Both the position numbers and the translations under genes were made by a program. The notes beneath the pieces were generated by a model, which did no database searches, was not told the DNA's origin, and saw only the letters and a program-made list of their open reading frames with translations. A stretch of 64,000 nt of DNA from Phaeosaccion multiseriatum (taxonomy: Eukaryota > Ochrophyta, other classes), in assembly GCA_965112735.1 (NCBI GenBank), contig OZ218954.1, positions 1,550,001 through 1,614,000 of the forward strand, given 5' to 3'. How positions within the stretch are numbered: position 1 is the first letter of the stretch; each line of letters begins with the position of its first letter. Below, piece after piece: positions 42,821 to 53,148 of the stretch.

Positions 42821-45525
42821 CTATCCTCCTCCTCCTCCTCCTCCTCCTCCTCCTCCTCCTCCTCCTCCTCCTCCTCCTTTTGCTATTGCCTCCTCCCCTG
42901 CCTCTACTTCTTGTGTTGCTGGTGGTGCTGTTGCTGCCCCTCCTGCCCATGGCGCTGTATCTTCGCTATTCAACACATTGTCTTGCTTCGCCTTTTGTTG
43001 CATCTCCAGTGCCTCCACCCCCCTCCCCTCCTCCTCCTCCTCCTCCTCCTCCTCCTCCTCCTCCTCCTCCTCTTCCTCTTCTTCTTCTACCCCCCTTCCC
43101 TCCTCCCCCTGCTCCTGATCCTTCTCCCTCTCCTCTTCCTCCTCCTCCTCCTCCTCCTCCTCCTCCTCCTCCTCCTCCTCCTCCTCCCCCTGCTTATAAT
43201 CTTCTTCGAGCTGCTGTCCCTCACTCGGCAAAGCCCTCCCTTCAATGCCGCCGCCCCCTTCTCCCGACTGCAGTCCTTCCCACACCTCGTTCCCCTGGAG
43301 AGGAGAGTCATAATGATGACACTGACCCTCTCCAGTATCCTCCTCGCTACCACGCTCACTACGGGAGTCAAGCTGAGAGTCACCGCGAGCTCCGCCATCG
43401 GACGCAACACCAGCAGCAGGAGTAACATCAGCAGCAGCGGCAGCAGCAGCAGCATCAGCATCCCCGACAGCACCAAGCGCATTAGCATCAACAGGAGCAG
43501 CAGCAGCAGCAGCAGCCCCAATGCCTCCTGCTCCATCTTCGTGGCGCTCCTCAAAGGCAGCGGCGAAGAGGTCTGGCTCCCCCTCCACCTCCTCCATCAC
43601 CACCCCCATACCAGCAGCGTTGAGGGCATCAATGCCCTCAAAGGCCCCTCCATCCATGGCGCCATCCATTGCCATCGCCACCCCCATCGCGGCGTCTCTG
43701 ACTCGCGGGGCCGGCGCTCCGTACTCATCTTCCATCCTCACTCCTCCACACACTTGCCTCAGCAAGGCCGGAGTCCGGATAACCTTTCGCACCCGCCAGC
43801 CGCGAATGGCAGCGACCTCGGGATAGATAAACTGGAGAAAGAAGTAGAGGTGTCCCACTAGGATACCGACACAGTCCGTCATCAAAGGGTTCCTCAGCAG
43901 GAGGGAGAAGCACAGCAGAACCCACGGAAGGTACGGCGCAGTGAAGGGAAAGAGTCCGAGGAAAGACATGCGGACATGCTCATTCCTCCTGCGCGATTTG
44001 TGGTCGTTTAGTGTGGGGGGGTAATATAAGCACATGCAGCCCGCCGAGAGGGCACGAGGAGCCGTCAGAGTCAAAAGGTTGGGGCGTGGGGTTGGGGCCG
44101 GGTTTAAGACCAGACTCAGGGGTCAGAGTGGGGGTAAGAGGAAGAGCAGATTCAAGGGGCAGGGGCAGGGTCAGGGGCAGAGGCAGGAGCGAGATAAAAC
44201 ATTAGTGCCCGTTCTTGTGCGCACCTCCCCCAGACGTAGACCATCATAAAGGTCAGGCTAGAAGCCAGGAACTCAAGCTTCATCCAGGGGTTGGCCAGCA
44301 CCATGAGCGAGGCGCCGAAGAGCAGCATATTCAAGAAATCTGATGGTTTAAGCAGAGAGAACAAGCAGAGCATTATAGAGCGCAAGAGAAGGAAGAAGAA
44401 AGAAGAATGACAAGTGAGAACCAGAACGAGAATGGGGGCTAGAGAGAGAGAGACAGCGAGAGCGCAGCAGGAGGTGGGCAGGGACAGGCCAATTGAAGGC
44501 GGCAGCAGCTGTACTTTCGCAGCGGATAGGCGAGGCGGGGTCTGTGACTCACTACTCTCCTCACATGAACCTCTATCTCCCTCTCTCCCTGTCTGTCTCC
44601 TCTCTCTCTCCCCACACACGCACACACATACTCACCTGCCGTCCTTCCTCTGAACTCTCCCTCCTCCAGCAGCCGGCTGTACCTCACCAAGAAGTACATG
44701 TGAAACTGCCAAAAGGCAATGCAACAACAAGAGTGAGGAGATGAGAAGTACAGGGGGGAGTGGCGAGGGAGGAGACAAGGCCACGACAGAGGGACAAGAG
44801 GGAGGGGCCAATCCCCAGGAGACAGGGGAGGATGTAATGGGAAAAGACGAAAAGACACACACTCAACTCAAGCTTGTTCTGGAAGTGCTTTCGCTTTGTT
44901 TGGGGTGTGGGGGGGACAGAAGACTTGGACTTACCAAAAAGTCGAGTGAGAAGGGCCCAAAGTAGAGAAAATTGGTGACGAGCCTCCATAACTGCCCCTC
45001 CTGTAGTATCTGCGTCTGATTGAAGTAGATGGCGAAAGGAGTGATGACTTCCAGGGTCACGAGGGCCTGAAGAGCGGAGAGAGGGAAACCCGTGAGGACT
45101 AGAGGGAGCGCGTGATGGGAAGCGGGACGGGAGGGAAAGGGGGGCTGCTAATGGGATGCTCATACTACTGCGTGTATACTCCCCTGGGGAGCTAAGAGCG
45201 AGTCGAAACCCGGGCAAGGGAGCATTTACGTACCGTTGTCAAGAAAGCCCCTGTGAGGTAGAGCCTGCTGATAATCGGAATCTGGGGGAAGGTGGTGGAA
45301 GGGAATCACAGGCGGAGCAGCAGCACATGGGTAATGGTCACACATGCGACTGGCAAAGACACGAGCGAAAGCAGCAGCACTGGAGCGAGAAGGCCCGCGG
45401 AAGCTCCACGTTTACAGAGCCTTCCCTTCCCTCCCCTCTCCCTCCTCCTCTGCGATTTCCTGACCGTTCCTTACACCACACACCTCATAATACCAAGTCA
45501 GCGGGTCCGCTGCCGCGTTGTTCAT
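42821..45525 (-). CDS. Derlin (Der1-like ER membrane protein) with a long acidic C-terminal extension
   Basis: Six exons in phase: 45484-45525, 45234-45281, 44935-45066, 44636-44705, 44225-44339, 42821-43988; 524 residues. The start MNNAAADPLTWYYE, then IPIISRLYLTGAF, QILQEGQLWRLVTNFLYFGPFS, FLASSLTFMMVYVWGRRNE and MSFLGLFPFTAPYLPW are typical of Derlins, rhomboid-fold proteins that form the ERAD retrotranslocation channel with p97/Cdc48. There is no plastid-targeting leader, so this should be the host ER form and not the plastid-import (SELMA) paralogue. Derlins usually end near residue 250. Here the last exon continues about 280 residues through Ala-rich, Asp/Glu-rich and pure Glu runs into a terminal Gly run, all written by GAG/GGA microsatellites. 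The usual SHP box was not identified. Confidence 0.9.
42826..42877. repeat. CTC microsatellite coding the terminal Gly run of Derlin
   Basis: About 17 CTC units, read as GGA on the minus strand, finish the Derlin reading frame next to its stop codon. Confidence 0.95.
43028..43190. repeat. CTC microsatellites coding the Glu runs of Derlin
   Basis: Two CTC arrays (about 43031-43090 and 43135-43187) read as GAG on the minus strand and encode two runs of about 18-20 Glu. Confidence 0.95.
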
Positions 45526-45660
45526 CGTCCCCCTGCGTCCTTCCTTCCCTTGCTTCTTTAATCAACTCTGCGCGTTGATGTCCTTTTTGTGTCTGAGCAC
45601 CGCTATGTCTTGAAAACTAAAAGTAATAGCATCGAGTCCGACTTAGAATTACGCAACGGA

Positions 45661-45830
45661 TTAGCGCGCCGGCTCGCTATCGCCGGGGGCGCCGGCGACA
45701 GCGGATAGCACGCCCCCCCCCCAAAGCCGGCTGGCGCCGGCGATAGCGGATAGCGTGCCGGCTGGGATAGCGCACCGGCTGGCGCCGGACTGGCGCCGGC
45801 GATAGCGGATAGCGGATAGCGTGTCAGGGG
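45661..45830. repeat. GC-rich dispersed repeat, member 3 (largest)
   Basis: GGCGCCGGCGATAGCGGATAGC and shorter versions recur at least four times in 170 bp. The same words, on either strand, occur at 8404, 19289 and 49562. Confidence 0.7.
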
Positions 45831-45889
45831 TCGACAACGAGGTGCAAGGTTCGAAAGGTGATGGAGAGAGGTGTGTGGGGAGAAAGGAC

Positions 45890-46042
45890 TGTGTGTGTGC
45901 GCGTGTGGAGTGAGCGAGAGCTTGCGTGTGTGGCACTGTGCATGCGTGTGTGTGAGCGTGCGTGCGTGTGTGTGCGTGCGAGCGTGTGTGTGCGTGCGAG
46001 CGTGCGTGCGTGTGTGCTTGTGTGTGTGCGTGCGTGCGGGAC
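45890..46042. repeat. GTGC/GTGT repeat
   Basis: Irregular GTGTGTGCGTGCGAGC units over about 150 bp. Confidence 0.85.
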
Positions 46043-46099
46043 GCATGCTGAGTGTAGAACTGTGCCGGACTCAAAGCATGCCTTACACGTACGTAGATG

Positions 46100-46349
46100 T
46101 CGGTCACGTAGATGTTCGCCGCCTCCGTGAGAGCCCCCATGAAGTCTCCAGTCCAGCGAGGTCCCTGCATTGTTTGCAGGCATAGTGGGCCTGGGCCTGC
46201 CCCGAAGCGGGGTACCATACCGGATCTCCATCCTCGGGAGCGCCCGCTGTAGGCAGATGGAGAGCTAGTGCCGAATCAAGCCCTTTGGTGTGCCCCTTTG
46301 CGTGGGCCACGGCTGCACCTGCTCCTCGCGAGGCCCTGTTCAGCCCCAT
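46100..46349 (-). pseudogene. Diverged inverted relative of the 47105-47485 ORF
   Basis: The minus strand gives NRASRGAGAAVAHAKGHTKGL, then, in another frame, MEIRYGTPLR, then LDW and MGALTEAAN. These parallel KASRGLGPAAAAATGPIKGL, REIRYGTLLR, LDWGLMGAIDGAA in the plus-strand ORF. The reading frame is broken. Function of the family is not recognised. Confidence 0.4.
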
Positions 46350-47104
46350 GCAAGCCTAGCTAGCGGATTGGCTGTAGGCCGCTAGGCCGCTCTAGGCCGC
46401 TCACTTTTCAGTCCTAGGCGGCCTCTCTAGCCCGCCTTGTGACCGCGGGTGCGTGAGTGGCGCCACCCAGCCAGTGGCAGCAGCACACCTGTGGGCATGC
46501 ACTCCTCGCAGGGCAGGCGAGGCGGAAAGAGACAACCCAGACCTTTTGGTGTGGTCTCTCGGCACTCAAGTCATCGGCCTGCTACGAGCAGGATAGGCAA
46601 TCAGTACATGTCCAGATTATTGGAGAGGGATCCGCTCGAGCGGGCGAGCTTGTGCTACTCGTAAGATGAGGTGCAGAGGGGAGAGGGATCTCGTGATGTG
46701 GTGCTCGGAGCAGAGGTGGTGGGCCCCGGGGTGGAGAAAGGGAGGGCGAACCTTCAATACTCTACTATAAGACACTTGGGCGGGCTCCGTGCGAGCCCAG
46801 GGGCATATTCCCCCCCTCGGCCTAGCTACGCTTAGTCGGCGGCCTAGACTCAAGCAGCAGCTCTAGACGCCCCGGCAGACACAGCTTGCGGCTGTATCAC
46901 TGACTGCTCTATACGGCAAAGTCCCCTCATGTAGCGTCGATGAACCGTCCTATCTACTATTCTTGTATCGTCTTACTCTACGTACTCGCTCCGAGTGCTC
47001 CGGTTGCTGCTCATCTGATGAGAAAACCAGTAACGAAAAAAGAAAAAAGAGAAGCGCAGTTACTTATCTCACGTCTCCGTAAGTAGCAATGAACTGAAAC
47101 GAGG

Positions 47105-47485
47105 GTGATTGTCACCGATATCAAGGGATCGACGGAGGGGAGGGTCTTCGTTTTCTCGTTGATCTTGTCAGAAAGCCCCATCCAGCACAAGCCCCAAAAC
47201 TATCACACATTCGAGACGTACGGCAGACTGGGCCAACAAACGGACGAGCTCATCGAGGCGATGGCCATCCACAAGGCATCAAGAGGGCTCGGCCCCGCAG
47301 CGGCGGCAGCCACGGGCCCCATCAAGGGCCTCCTGCGCCAACAACTGTCCCTCGCCCTTCAACGCGCCCTCTCACAGCGGGAGATCAGGTATGGCACCCT
47401 CCTTCGAGCCACGATGACGCAGCACGAAGCAGCAGAAACCCTCGACTGGGGGCTCATGGGAGCCATCGACGGAGCGGCCGCCTGA
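47105..47485 (+). CDS. Unidentified short coding region
   Basis: An open frame ends at a TGA (47483-47485). It has no ATG before residue 53 (MAIHKASRGLG), so an upstream exon is likely if the gene is real. The C-terminal 75 residues are Ala/Gln/Leu-rich and helical, with REIRYGTLLRATMTQHEAAETLDWGLMGA-type content. A diverged inverted relative at 46100-46349 suggests a local duplicated gene or mobile-element part. I cannot assign a function. Confidence 0.35.
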   Translation: MIVTDIKGSTEGRVFVFSLILSESPIQHKPQNYHTFETYGRLGQQTDELIEAMAIHKASRGLGPAAAAATGPIKGLLRQQLSLALQRALSQREIRYGTLLRATMTQHEAAETLDWGLMGAIDGAAA

Positions 47486-47763
47486 GGAGCAGGAGTACAC
47501 CAGCCAGCAGACAGCGAGACCATCAGCACACAGCATAGCAACCACAGTTAGTCACGCCTTGTCACCCGCACCACCCACAGCAGGATAGTTCACATATCAC
47601 CTCCACCACCTCACTCCTTCCCACACCCCTTCATCTCCTCCTCCCCCCTTCACTCCCTTCCCATTCCCCATTATCCTCTACTCTACCACCCTTACCATCC
47701 TCTTCCCCTCCACATCACGCTCCATCAATACCACACATACACACATCTACACATGGTTACAAC

Positions 47764-48262
47764 TTACCTCGAGCGCTCCAATACTGAGCCCATAAGCTCT
47801 AATATACATCTCACACATTCTCTTGCCCCCTTCCGGTCGTGTGCTGGATACTCGGCGGTGAAGCTGAAATCGGCCGCGGAGTCGCACAGACGTTGTCTCT
47901 CTCCTCTATGCCTGCCGTCGAAAGGCGGGCTGCACGTGGCCGGCACAGTGCTGCCTTTGCCGCTGACGCTGACAACTCCACTGCCCGCTGCACCAGCAAT
48001 AGCGGCGCCTTGATCCCCACCCATCACCACAGAGCCACCACCTGCCACCGCCTTGGCTACGACATCCCTCATGCGCGCGAATCGATTCTCGTCCACCTTA
48101 TGGACAGAGCCAACTAGGATGGAGTGGAGAGGCGCGTCGGGAAGAGGCCACGATAAGGATACAAACAGCCCCATCCGAGCGGCCAAGCCCTTCTCGAAAC
48201 CCAGCCTTTCGTAGTTGATTCCCTCCTCACTCATGAGGTGCTTCGCCTCTTGGAAGCTAGCT
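47764..48262 (-). CDS. Possible endonuclease/exonuclease/phosphatase-like fragment
   Basis: On the minus strand, after an AG at about 48263, the frame reads ASFQEAKHLMSEEGINYERLGFEKGL, then APLHSILVGSVHKVDENRFARM and SVVMGGDQGAA. The 'xxQEA', 'ILVGSVHK' and 'VVMGGDQ' blocks are spaced like the E, T/H and GDxN blocks of EEP-fold hydrolases, but the last reads GDQ. The remaining 70 residues are low-complexity. It could be an exon, a retroelement endonuclease remnant or a chance frame. Confidence 0.25.
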
Positions 48263-48291
48263 AACGATCGTCTGTAGGCATCAACTTCAGG

Positions 48292-49233
48292 TCAACCTTT
48301 GTCCACAGCAGCGACTCCGTTGTTGTCCGCAGCAGCCGTGTACTTGTGTGATTTTTTCTTGCCGGTTTTTTTGAGCAGTGTCTTCATTGGATGCATCAAC
48401 GGCGGCGGCGCCATCTTGAATTTGTGTAACAGGTAGGCCCACAGGGGCTGATCGCGCCATGAGTCCAGCTCGAGCGAGTAGTGATCCCAAAATGCCTGCG
48501 AGAGCTTCTGATACCGAGGACTCGCCGGGTCATAGCCAAACAAGTTGTTGGCGTACACAGTGCAATTCGGATCGAAGTCCGGCTGAGATTCCAACCACTC
48601 TCTGGTTGCATTCACATTCTGAGGAACGTCTTTCTTTCTCGCCAAGATTCGTTGCAGCTCTTCCAGAGGGCCCCCGCCCTCTGAATGAGGGTGCTGCATG
48701 AGGCCAGCATCCGAATTGCGAATAACTTGAGACATCGATTCCCAAACGGCGTGATCTATGGCCGGCGATGGCATCATTCTGGCATCAAAGTAGAAGACCA
48801 CCCCACACTTTACAGATGCCTCCTTCCAATGCATAAACTTGCCCCAGCGGGAGTGTGTAATCAGTCGTCGGTATGGCAGCTCAGTGACGATTTTGGTCCA
48901 TCCTGGAGCGGGAAGCTCGGCAAGGTTTGTGTAGGCGAAATAACCAAAGTTGTAGTCCTCCGACGATTTGGCAGCTTGCTCTTGAAGGGGGCGAACGTCG
49001 GAGATGATATCCAGCGCAGCCTCGACACTTTCCCAGTAAGCAGCCACCACAAAGCAAATGTCGTGGTTCACCGTCGTGGTCGTGTTAAGTCGCAGCGCGT
49101 GCAAAGCATAACCGTTGTTTTCTTGGTGCAAATATGTGTACCCAAAGAAGAGAACAAGCAAGGGGAAGGAAATAGAGAGAAGCTGAAGGACCACCGTTTT
49201 CGTTCGCCGCCCCTGTCGCCGCTGGTGCTCCAT
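48292..49233 (-). CDS. DUF616-like (TOD1/MUCI70-type) glycosyltransferase, type II membrane protein
   Basis: A single exon of 313 residues from the ATG at 49233. A signal-anchor spans about residues 14-35. The lumenal domain has ICFVVAAYWES, PYRRLITHSRWGKFMHWKEA, VVFYFDARMMP (an aromatic-FDA segment where DUF616 proteins have a DxN/DxD), AGLMQHPHSEGG and NLFGYDPASPRYQ. In plants, DUF616 proteins act in the Golgi on mucilage and wall polymers. The C-terminus is Lys-rich. Family assignment rests on the order of the R-W-K, D and QHP motifs. The gene stands alone among repeats. Confidence 0.65.
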   Translation of the reverse strand: MEHQRRQGRRTKTVVLQLLSISFPLLVLFFGYTYLHQENNGYALHALRLNTTTTVNHDICFVVAAYWESVEAALDIISDVRPLQEQAAKSSEDYNFGYFAYTNLAELPAPGWTKIVTELPYRRLITHSRWGKFMHWKEASVKCGVVFYFDARMMPSPAIDHAVWESMSQVIRNSDAGLMQHPHSEGGGPLEELQRILARKKDVPQNVNATREWLESQPDFDPNCTVYANNLFGYDPASPRYQKLSQAFWDHYSLELDSWRDQPLWAYLLHKFKMAPPPLMHPMKTLLKKTGKKKSHKYTAAADNNGVAAVDKG

Positions 49234-50293
49234 GCATCCCCACAAGAACAAAATCTGCTACCGAGAATCAGAAGAGTAGTTGTAAGGGCGTCATGCTCGA
49301 AGAAAGTACCCCAGTGCCGATCCCGATCCGATCCAAATCCCGATGCTACACGAACGAGAGGTGATCTATCTAAAAAAAGAGGTGATCACAGGTGAGAGAG
49401 GGGGCGAGAGGCGATGCCAGCGACCCTCTGGTGCCATCCTCCCTATTTTATTTTTTTTTAAATTAAATTTTTCGCCAACAATTGTTCTGCTACTTAATGC
49501 TTAATGCCGATAGAGCCAGGCGTGATCAGTAGAAGCGTCAGCGTCAGCCGACCTGCAATCCCCGCTACCGCCGGCGGCCAGTAGCACGCTACCGAAAAAA
49601 AATGCGAAAACCTCCCCTTTTTTAACACTCGATTTGCGTACTCAGTTACTCAGTAAAAAGAATCGCCGGGGGTGGGGCGGCAAGGGGGAGTGATCTTGCA
49701 GAAATGCTGACAAGTAGGGAGGGGAAAAAGCAATGAAAGCCGAAAGGCTGTGGATCGATACGCATCTCAAAGAGCTACACGAAGAGCTAAGCGCTTCTCC
49801 CACAGCGTTCATTTTGCTACAAGCGCCCTAAATGTTTTTTTCGGCGATTCTTATGCAAATCGAGTGTTAAAAGGCGAACACTTACACAGACGGTCCGAGA
49901 TAGCGCCGCCGGTCCTCAAGAGGGTCTAGCTGTATATGGAGGAGTGTTGTGGCGCGCCCTGTGCGCGCTCTGCCTACAGAGTACATCCATGCACGTACGT
50001 CCATCGCATGCGTACATCCATGACGTAGCTCCGCCTGGGCAGGCTCTCTCTTTCGCACCGTCACCAGAGACACGATGGACATACGCCGGAGAAGCGCCAC
50101 CAGCCACCACCGACCGCACTCCTCCTCAAGAGTTGGGCGAGCCCCGACCTGCCACACGCCAAAGCCGACGCACGTGACTCTCTCCTCTCCCGCTTGGTCT
50201 CGTCCCTCGCGCTGAGCAGAGAGGGGGCTTTCAGTCCAACGGCGCCGGTAGAGAGCGAGGCATCGCTACATTGACATTGATGTGTCTGGCGAA
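49234..50293. other. Intergenic region
   Basis: Includes a short GC-rich dispersed repeat member (49562-49600: GCTACCGCCGGCGGCCAGTA), A/T-rich DNA (49440-49500) and a direct-repeat copy at 49908-50283. No gene recognised. Confidence 0.5.
49908..50283. repeat. Direct repeat, copy 1, 3' flank of GT90 unit 1
   Basis: Begins CGGTCCTCAAGAGGGTCTAG and ends near GACATTGATGTGT. It matches 52366-52706 at most positions, with small indels, including GGCAGGCTCT and AGAAGCGCCACC stretches. Confidence 0.9.
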
Positions 50294-51658
50294 CTATCCA
50301 ACATTAAAGTACTTCTTGTCGAATCCGGGCTCCTCGAACAGAGAGGCGTACTCCACGAGCAGCCTGTAGGAGTAGCAAGCAGCGTCTTCTTCCCGCAGGC
50401 GCCTCAAGGCGAGGTCTCTGCTGCGTTGGCACACGTTCCGCGCCTTGCCTTCGTTCAGCACTGCCCACCTCACCACCTGCTCCAGGTCAGACAGCGAGTA
50501 CTGCACGGGTAGGTAGTGCACCCAGGGCAGGACCCGGTCCGAATACCATTGCTGGTATCGGGACACCTTAAACACGACCGAGGAGGAGCCCAGTAGAGCA
50601 GAAAAACGCTGAGAAAAACCGTTCCCGTCGAGGTCCAGCAAGTACTTGTGCTCGAAGAGCCATCTGTAGTTTCGATACCCCTTGAACGAGTACAGAGACT
50701 TGACTCGAGCGCACTCACCCGGAGGATCCGGGTGGCACTGCACAAGAGAGGAGAAGCCAATGTCCACACCCACATCCAAGCTCTCTGCCAAGCCGCCTCC
50801 GAGGTCCAGCTGAGTCTCGTTGCCCCACTTCCTCACTGCTCTGAACCGCAGCCACTCCCGATGGGCGTCTTTATCGTGTGACCCTCCCAGAAAGGGCCCT
50901 GTGGTGGAGCCCCTCCACACTACGCGCGACGCCTTTCTCTCCCACTGAGTGTCCACGGCTGCCACTCGTGTCGCCTCAGACAAATTGCCCAGAAAGTACG
51001 GCAGGCGGATCTCCGTGGGTGGCTTGCCCTTCTCAATGGACCACCCAAACACGGGGACTTCGTGAGCCCACTTTGCATCCAAGATCGGTTTATCCGCCCT
51101 GGAAAAGAGGAACTCCAATGGCTGGTCCGGCGAGGTGAGGGCAGGTCCAACTTCCTCTAAAATTGGACCCCAGAAGGCCACCAGCTTTTTGCGTAGACCT
51201 GCCGGGAAGCCGTCCGCAAAGTCCAGCGCTCCATTTCCCCTTGTGCTGGCCAAGAAGAATGGACTGCCCAGCTTAGATGCCGAGAACACGCCTCTCTTCA
51301 GCGGCGGTCCTCAACGGAATCTGGCCAGATCCGTCTCGATGTTGGCATAGTCATACAGTTCGCAGTTTCTGCTCTCGGCAAAGCTGAGCCAGGAGAAGAG
51401 CAGATGCGGGGCGTCTCTTCCATAGCGACGGGTGTAGTCGGAACTAAACCGCTCCCACGAAGTGAACGAATCCCCACTTCTTTCTTCCTTCTTCTGATGA
51501 TGTACTAACAACGAATCGGCCTCGCCACCACTTCTTTCTTCCTTCTTCTTCTCCTCCTGTAAGTAATATATACTATATATAAAGTGAATGGCCACCAGCA
51601 ATAAAATCGAGAGGAGGGTGACAAGCCGCCAGGGCTTACTTGTCAGTGCTGGCCCCAT
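50294..51658 (-). pseudogene. GT90 (CAP10/POGLUT-like) glycosyltransferase, copy 1 with one nonsense codon
   Basis: The ATG at 51658 starts a signal-anchor protein matching copy 2 residue by residue until TGA at 51313-51311, where copy 2 has TCA (Ser). Downstream the frame remains open to the normal stop at 50294, with all GT90 motifs intact: RVVWRGSTTGPF, KYLLDLDGNGFSQRF, GSSSVVFKVSRYQQWY. The stem also carries a short Lys/Glu-rich insertion (EEKKKEERSGG). A single C-to-G change disables an otherwise whole gene, so inactivation is very recent, or the base is a sequencing error. GT90 enzymes add glucose or xylose in the secretory pathway. Confidence 0.82.
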
Positions 51659-51942
51659 CAGTCGGTTCGCTCCCTCCTCCTTCGAAAAGAGCAGGCCCAA
51701 GGCTTTGCTTGAGGAGTCCGACAGCGCAAACGAATGGAAGCAAGGACGAGGCCGGGAAGGGGGCAAGAGGCAGGAATCACCTTAGGAACTGAAAGTGAAA
51801 GTGTGTGGTGGATTCTGCGGTGTGATGTGATCGTGTGTGGTGGGGAAGCAAGACGAAGAATAAAATAATAAAGAAATGACGGAGCGAGGAAGAGGGGGAA
51901 AGATTTGGAGCAGTTGGTTCTTCCCTTTCCCCGAATTTATCT

Positions 51943-51973
<31 letters not shown>

Positions 51974-52365
51974 CTGTACTCTGATTTCGCGGTTGAGTGG
52001 CCCTTTTGAACGCCCCGTGAATTTTTTTTGACGGCAAATGACGATTACTTTGACGATGTTTGACGACTTTTGATCCCTTTTTTACCCACTTTAAAGCCCT
52101 GTTTGACGCACTTTGACGCCCTTTGACACCCTTTTATCTTAATTCGCCTTCATTTCGTCTAAAAAAAATCACGTAAAAAAAAATCACGGAAAAGGGCGTC
52201 AAAGGGCGTCAAAGAGCGTCAAAAGGCGTCAAAGGGCGTCAAATAGGGGGCTAAAGCGTCGTCAAACGTCGTCAAACGTCGTCAAAAAAATCGTCATTTG
52301 GCGTCATTGTGTGCCACTCAACCGCGAAATCACAGTAATAAGATCCAGAAGGCCTGAGAAAGCTG
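51659..52365. other. Spacer between GT90 units
   Basis: 5' flank of GT90 copy 1, a 27-nt T-run (51947-51973) and then the second MITE. Confidence 0.6.
51979..52335. mobile_element. MITE-like foldback element with TA flanks, member 2
   Basis: A 357-bp element with TA at 51977-51978 and 52336-52337. Terminal inverted repeats CT(C/G)TGATTTCGCGGTTGAG match over at least 22 bp. The subterminal parts are simple TTGACG-type words on the left and CGTCAA-type words on the right, so the whole element can fold back. Ends are shared with member 1 at 24339-24742; the interiors differ. Confidence 0.8.
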
Positions 52366-52706
52366 ACGGTCCTCAAGAGGGTCTAGCTATATATGGAGGA
52401 GTGTTGTGGCGCGCCCTGGGCGCGCTCTGCCTACAGAGTACATCATGCACGTACGTCCATCGCATGCGTACATCCATGATGTAGCTCCGCCTGGGCAGGC
52501 TCTGTCTTTCGCACCGTCACCAGAGACACGATGGACACCGCCAGAGAAGCGCCACCAGCCACCACCGACCTGCCACACCGCCGATGCACGTAAATAATAA
52601 CTCTCTCCTCTCCCGCTTGTTCTCCCTCGCGCTAAGCAGAGAGGGGGCTTTCAGTCCAACGACGCCGGTAGAGAGCGAGGTATCGCTACATTGACATTGA
52701 TGTGTG
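52366..52706. repeat. Direct repeat, copy 2, 3' flank of GT90 unit 2
   Basis: Partner of 49908-50283. Relative to unit 1, about 430 bp (52707-53140, including CTC/CTG repeats at 52841-52910) has been gained between this flank and the GT90 stop. Confidence 0.9.
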
Positions 52707-53148
52707 TGGCGATGGGGAGAGCAACTCCTCCCACACAGGGAACCACGCACAAAGCCGGAACGACGAGACGACAGGTCGAGGCGGGAAATCGGTCCGTCGT
52801 CTTCAGCGTGTTCTTGCGGCGCGACAGGCATGTTCATCTCCTCCTCCTCCTCCTCCTCCTGCTGCTGCTGCTGCTGCTGCTGCTCCTGCTGCTCCTGCTG
52901 CTGCTGCCGAGGCGCTAGTCTCATTTTCCCAGGCGCGCTGCGCTTGTCAGGCAGAGCACGTAGAGTGGCGACAGGGCTCCTTCTCCCGCTTCGGAGTCCT
53001 TTGGCGCGGGTCGACCTCAGCCGTCACGTCAACAAAGGACAGCATGCAGCCCTCGACCCCCGCAATGGGCTCACACCATCTGCGCAGCTCTATCTGAATG
53101 CCGCCGCGCCGCCGGCGAAGCCGCGGAGCCGCCATACAGACTTCCAAA

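Larger units (their letters stand above)
45526..47104. other. Repeat-rich intergenic region
   Basis: Contains a GC-rich dispersed repeat (45661-45830), a GTGC/GTGT array (45890-46040), a diverged inverted copy of part of the 47105 ORF (46100-46349, minus) and a cluster of TAGGCCGCT words at 46375-46403. No complete gene. Confidence 0.5.

Noticed and set aside
51311-51313. TGA as a selenocysteine codon in GT90 copy 1
   Set aside because: The paralogue has Ser (TCA) at this place and no SECIS-like element was apparent; a nonsense change is simpler.
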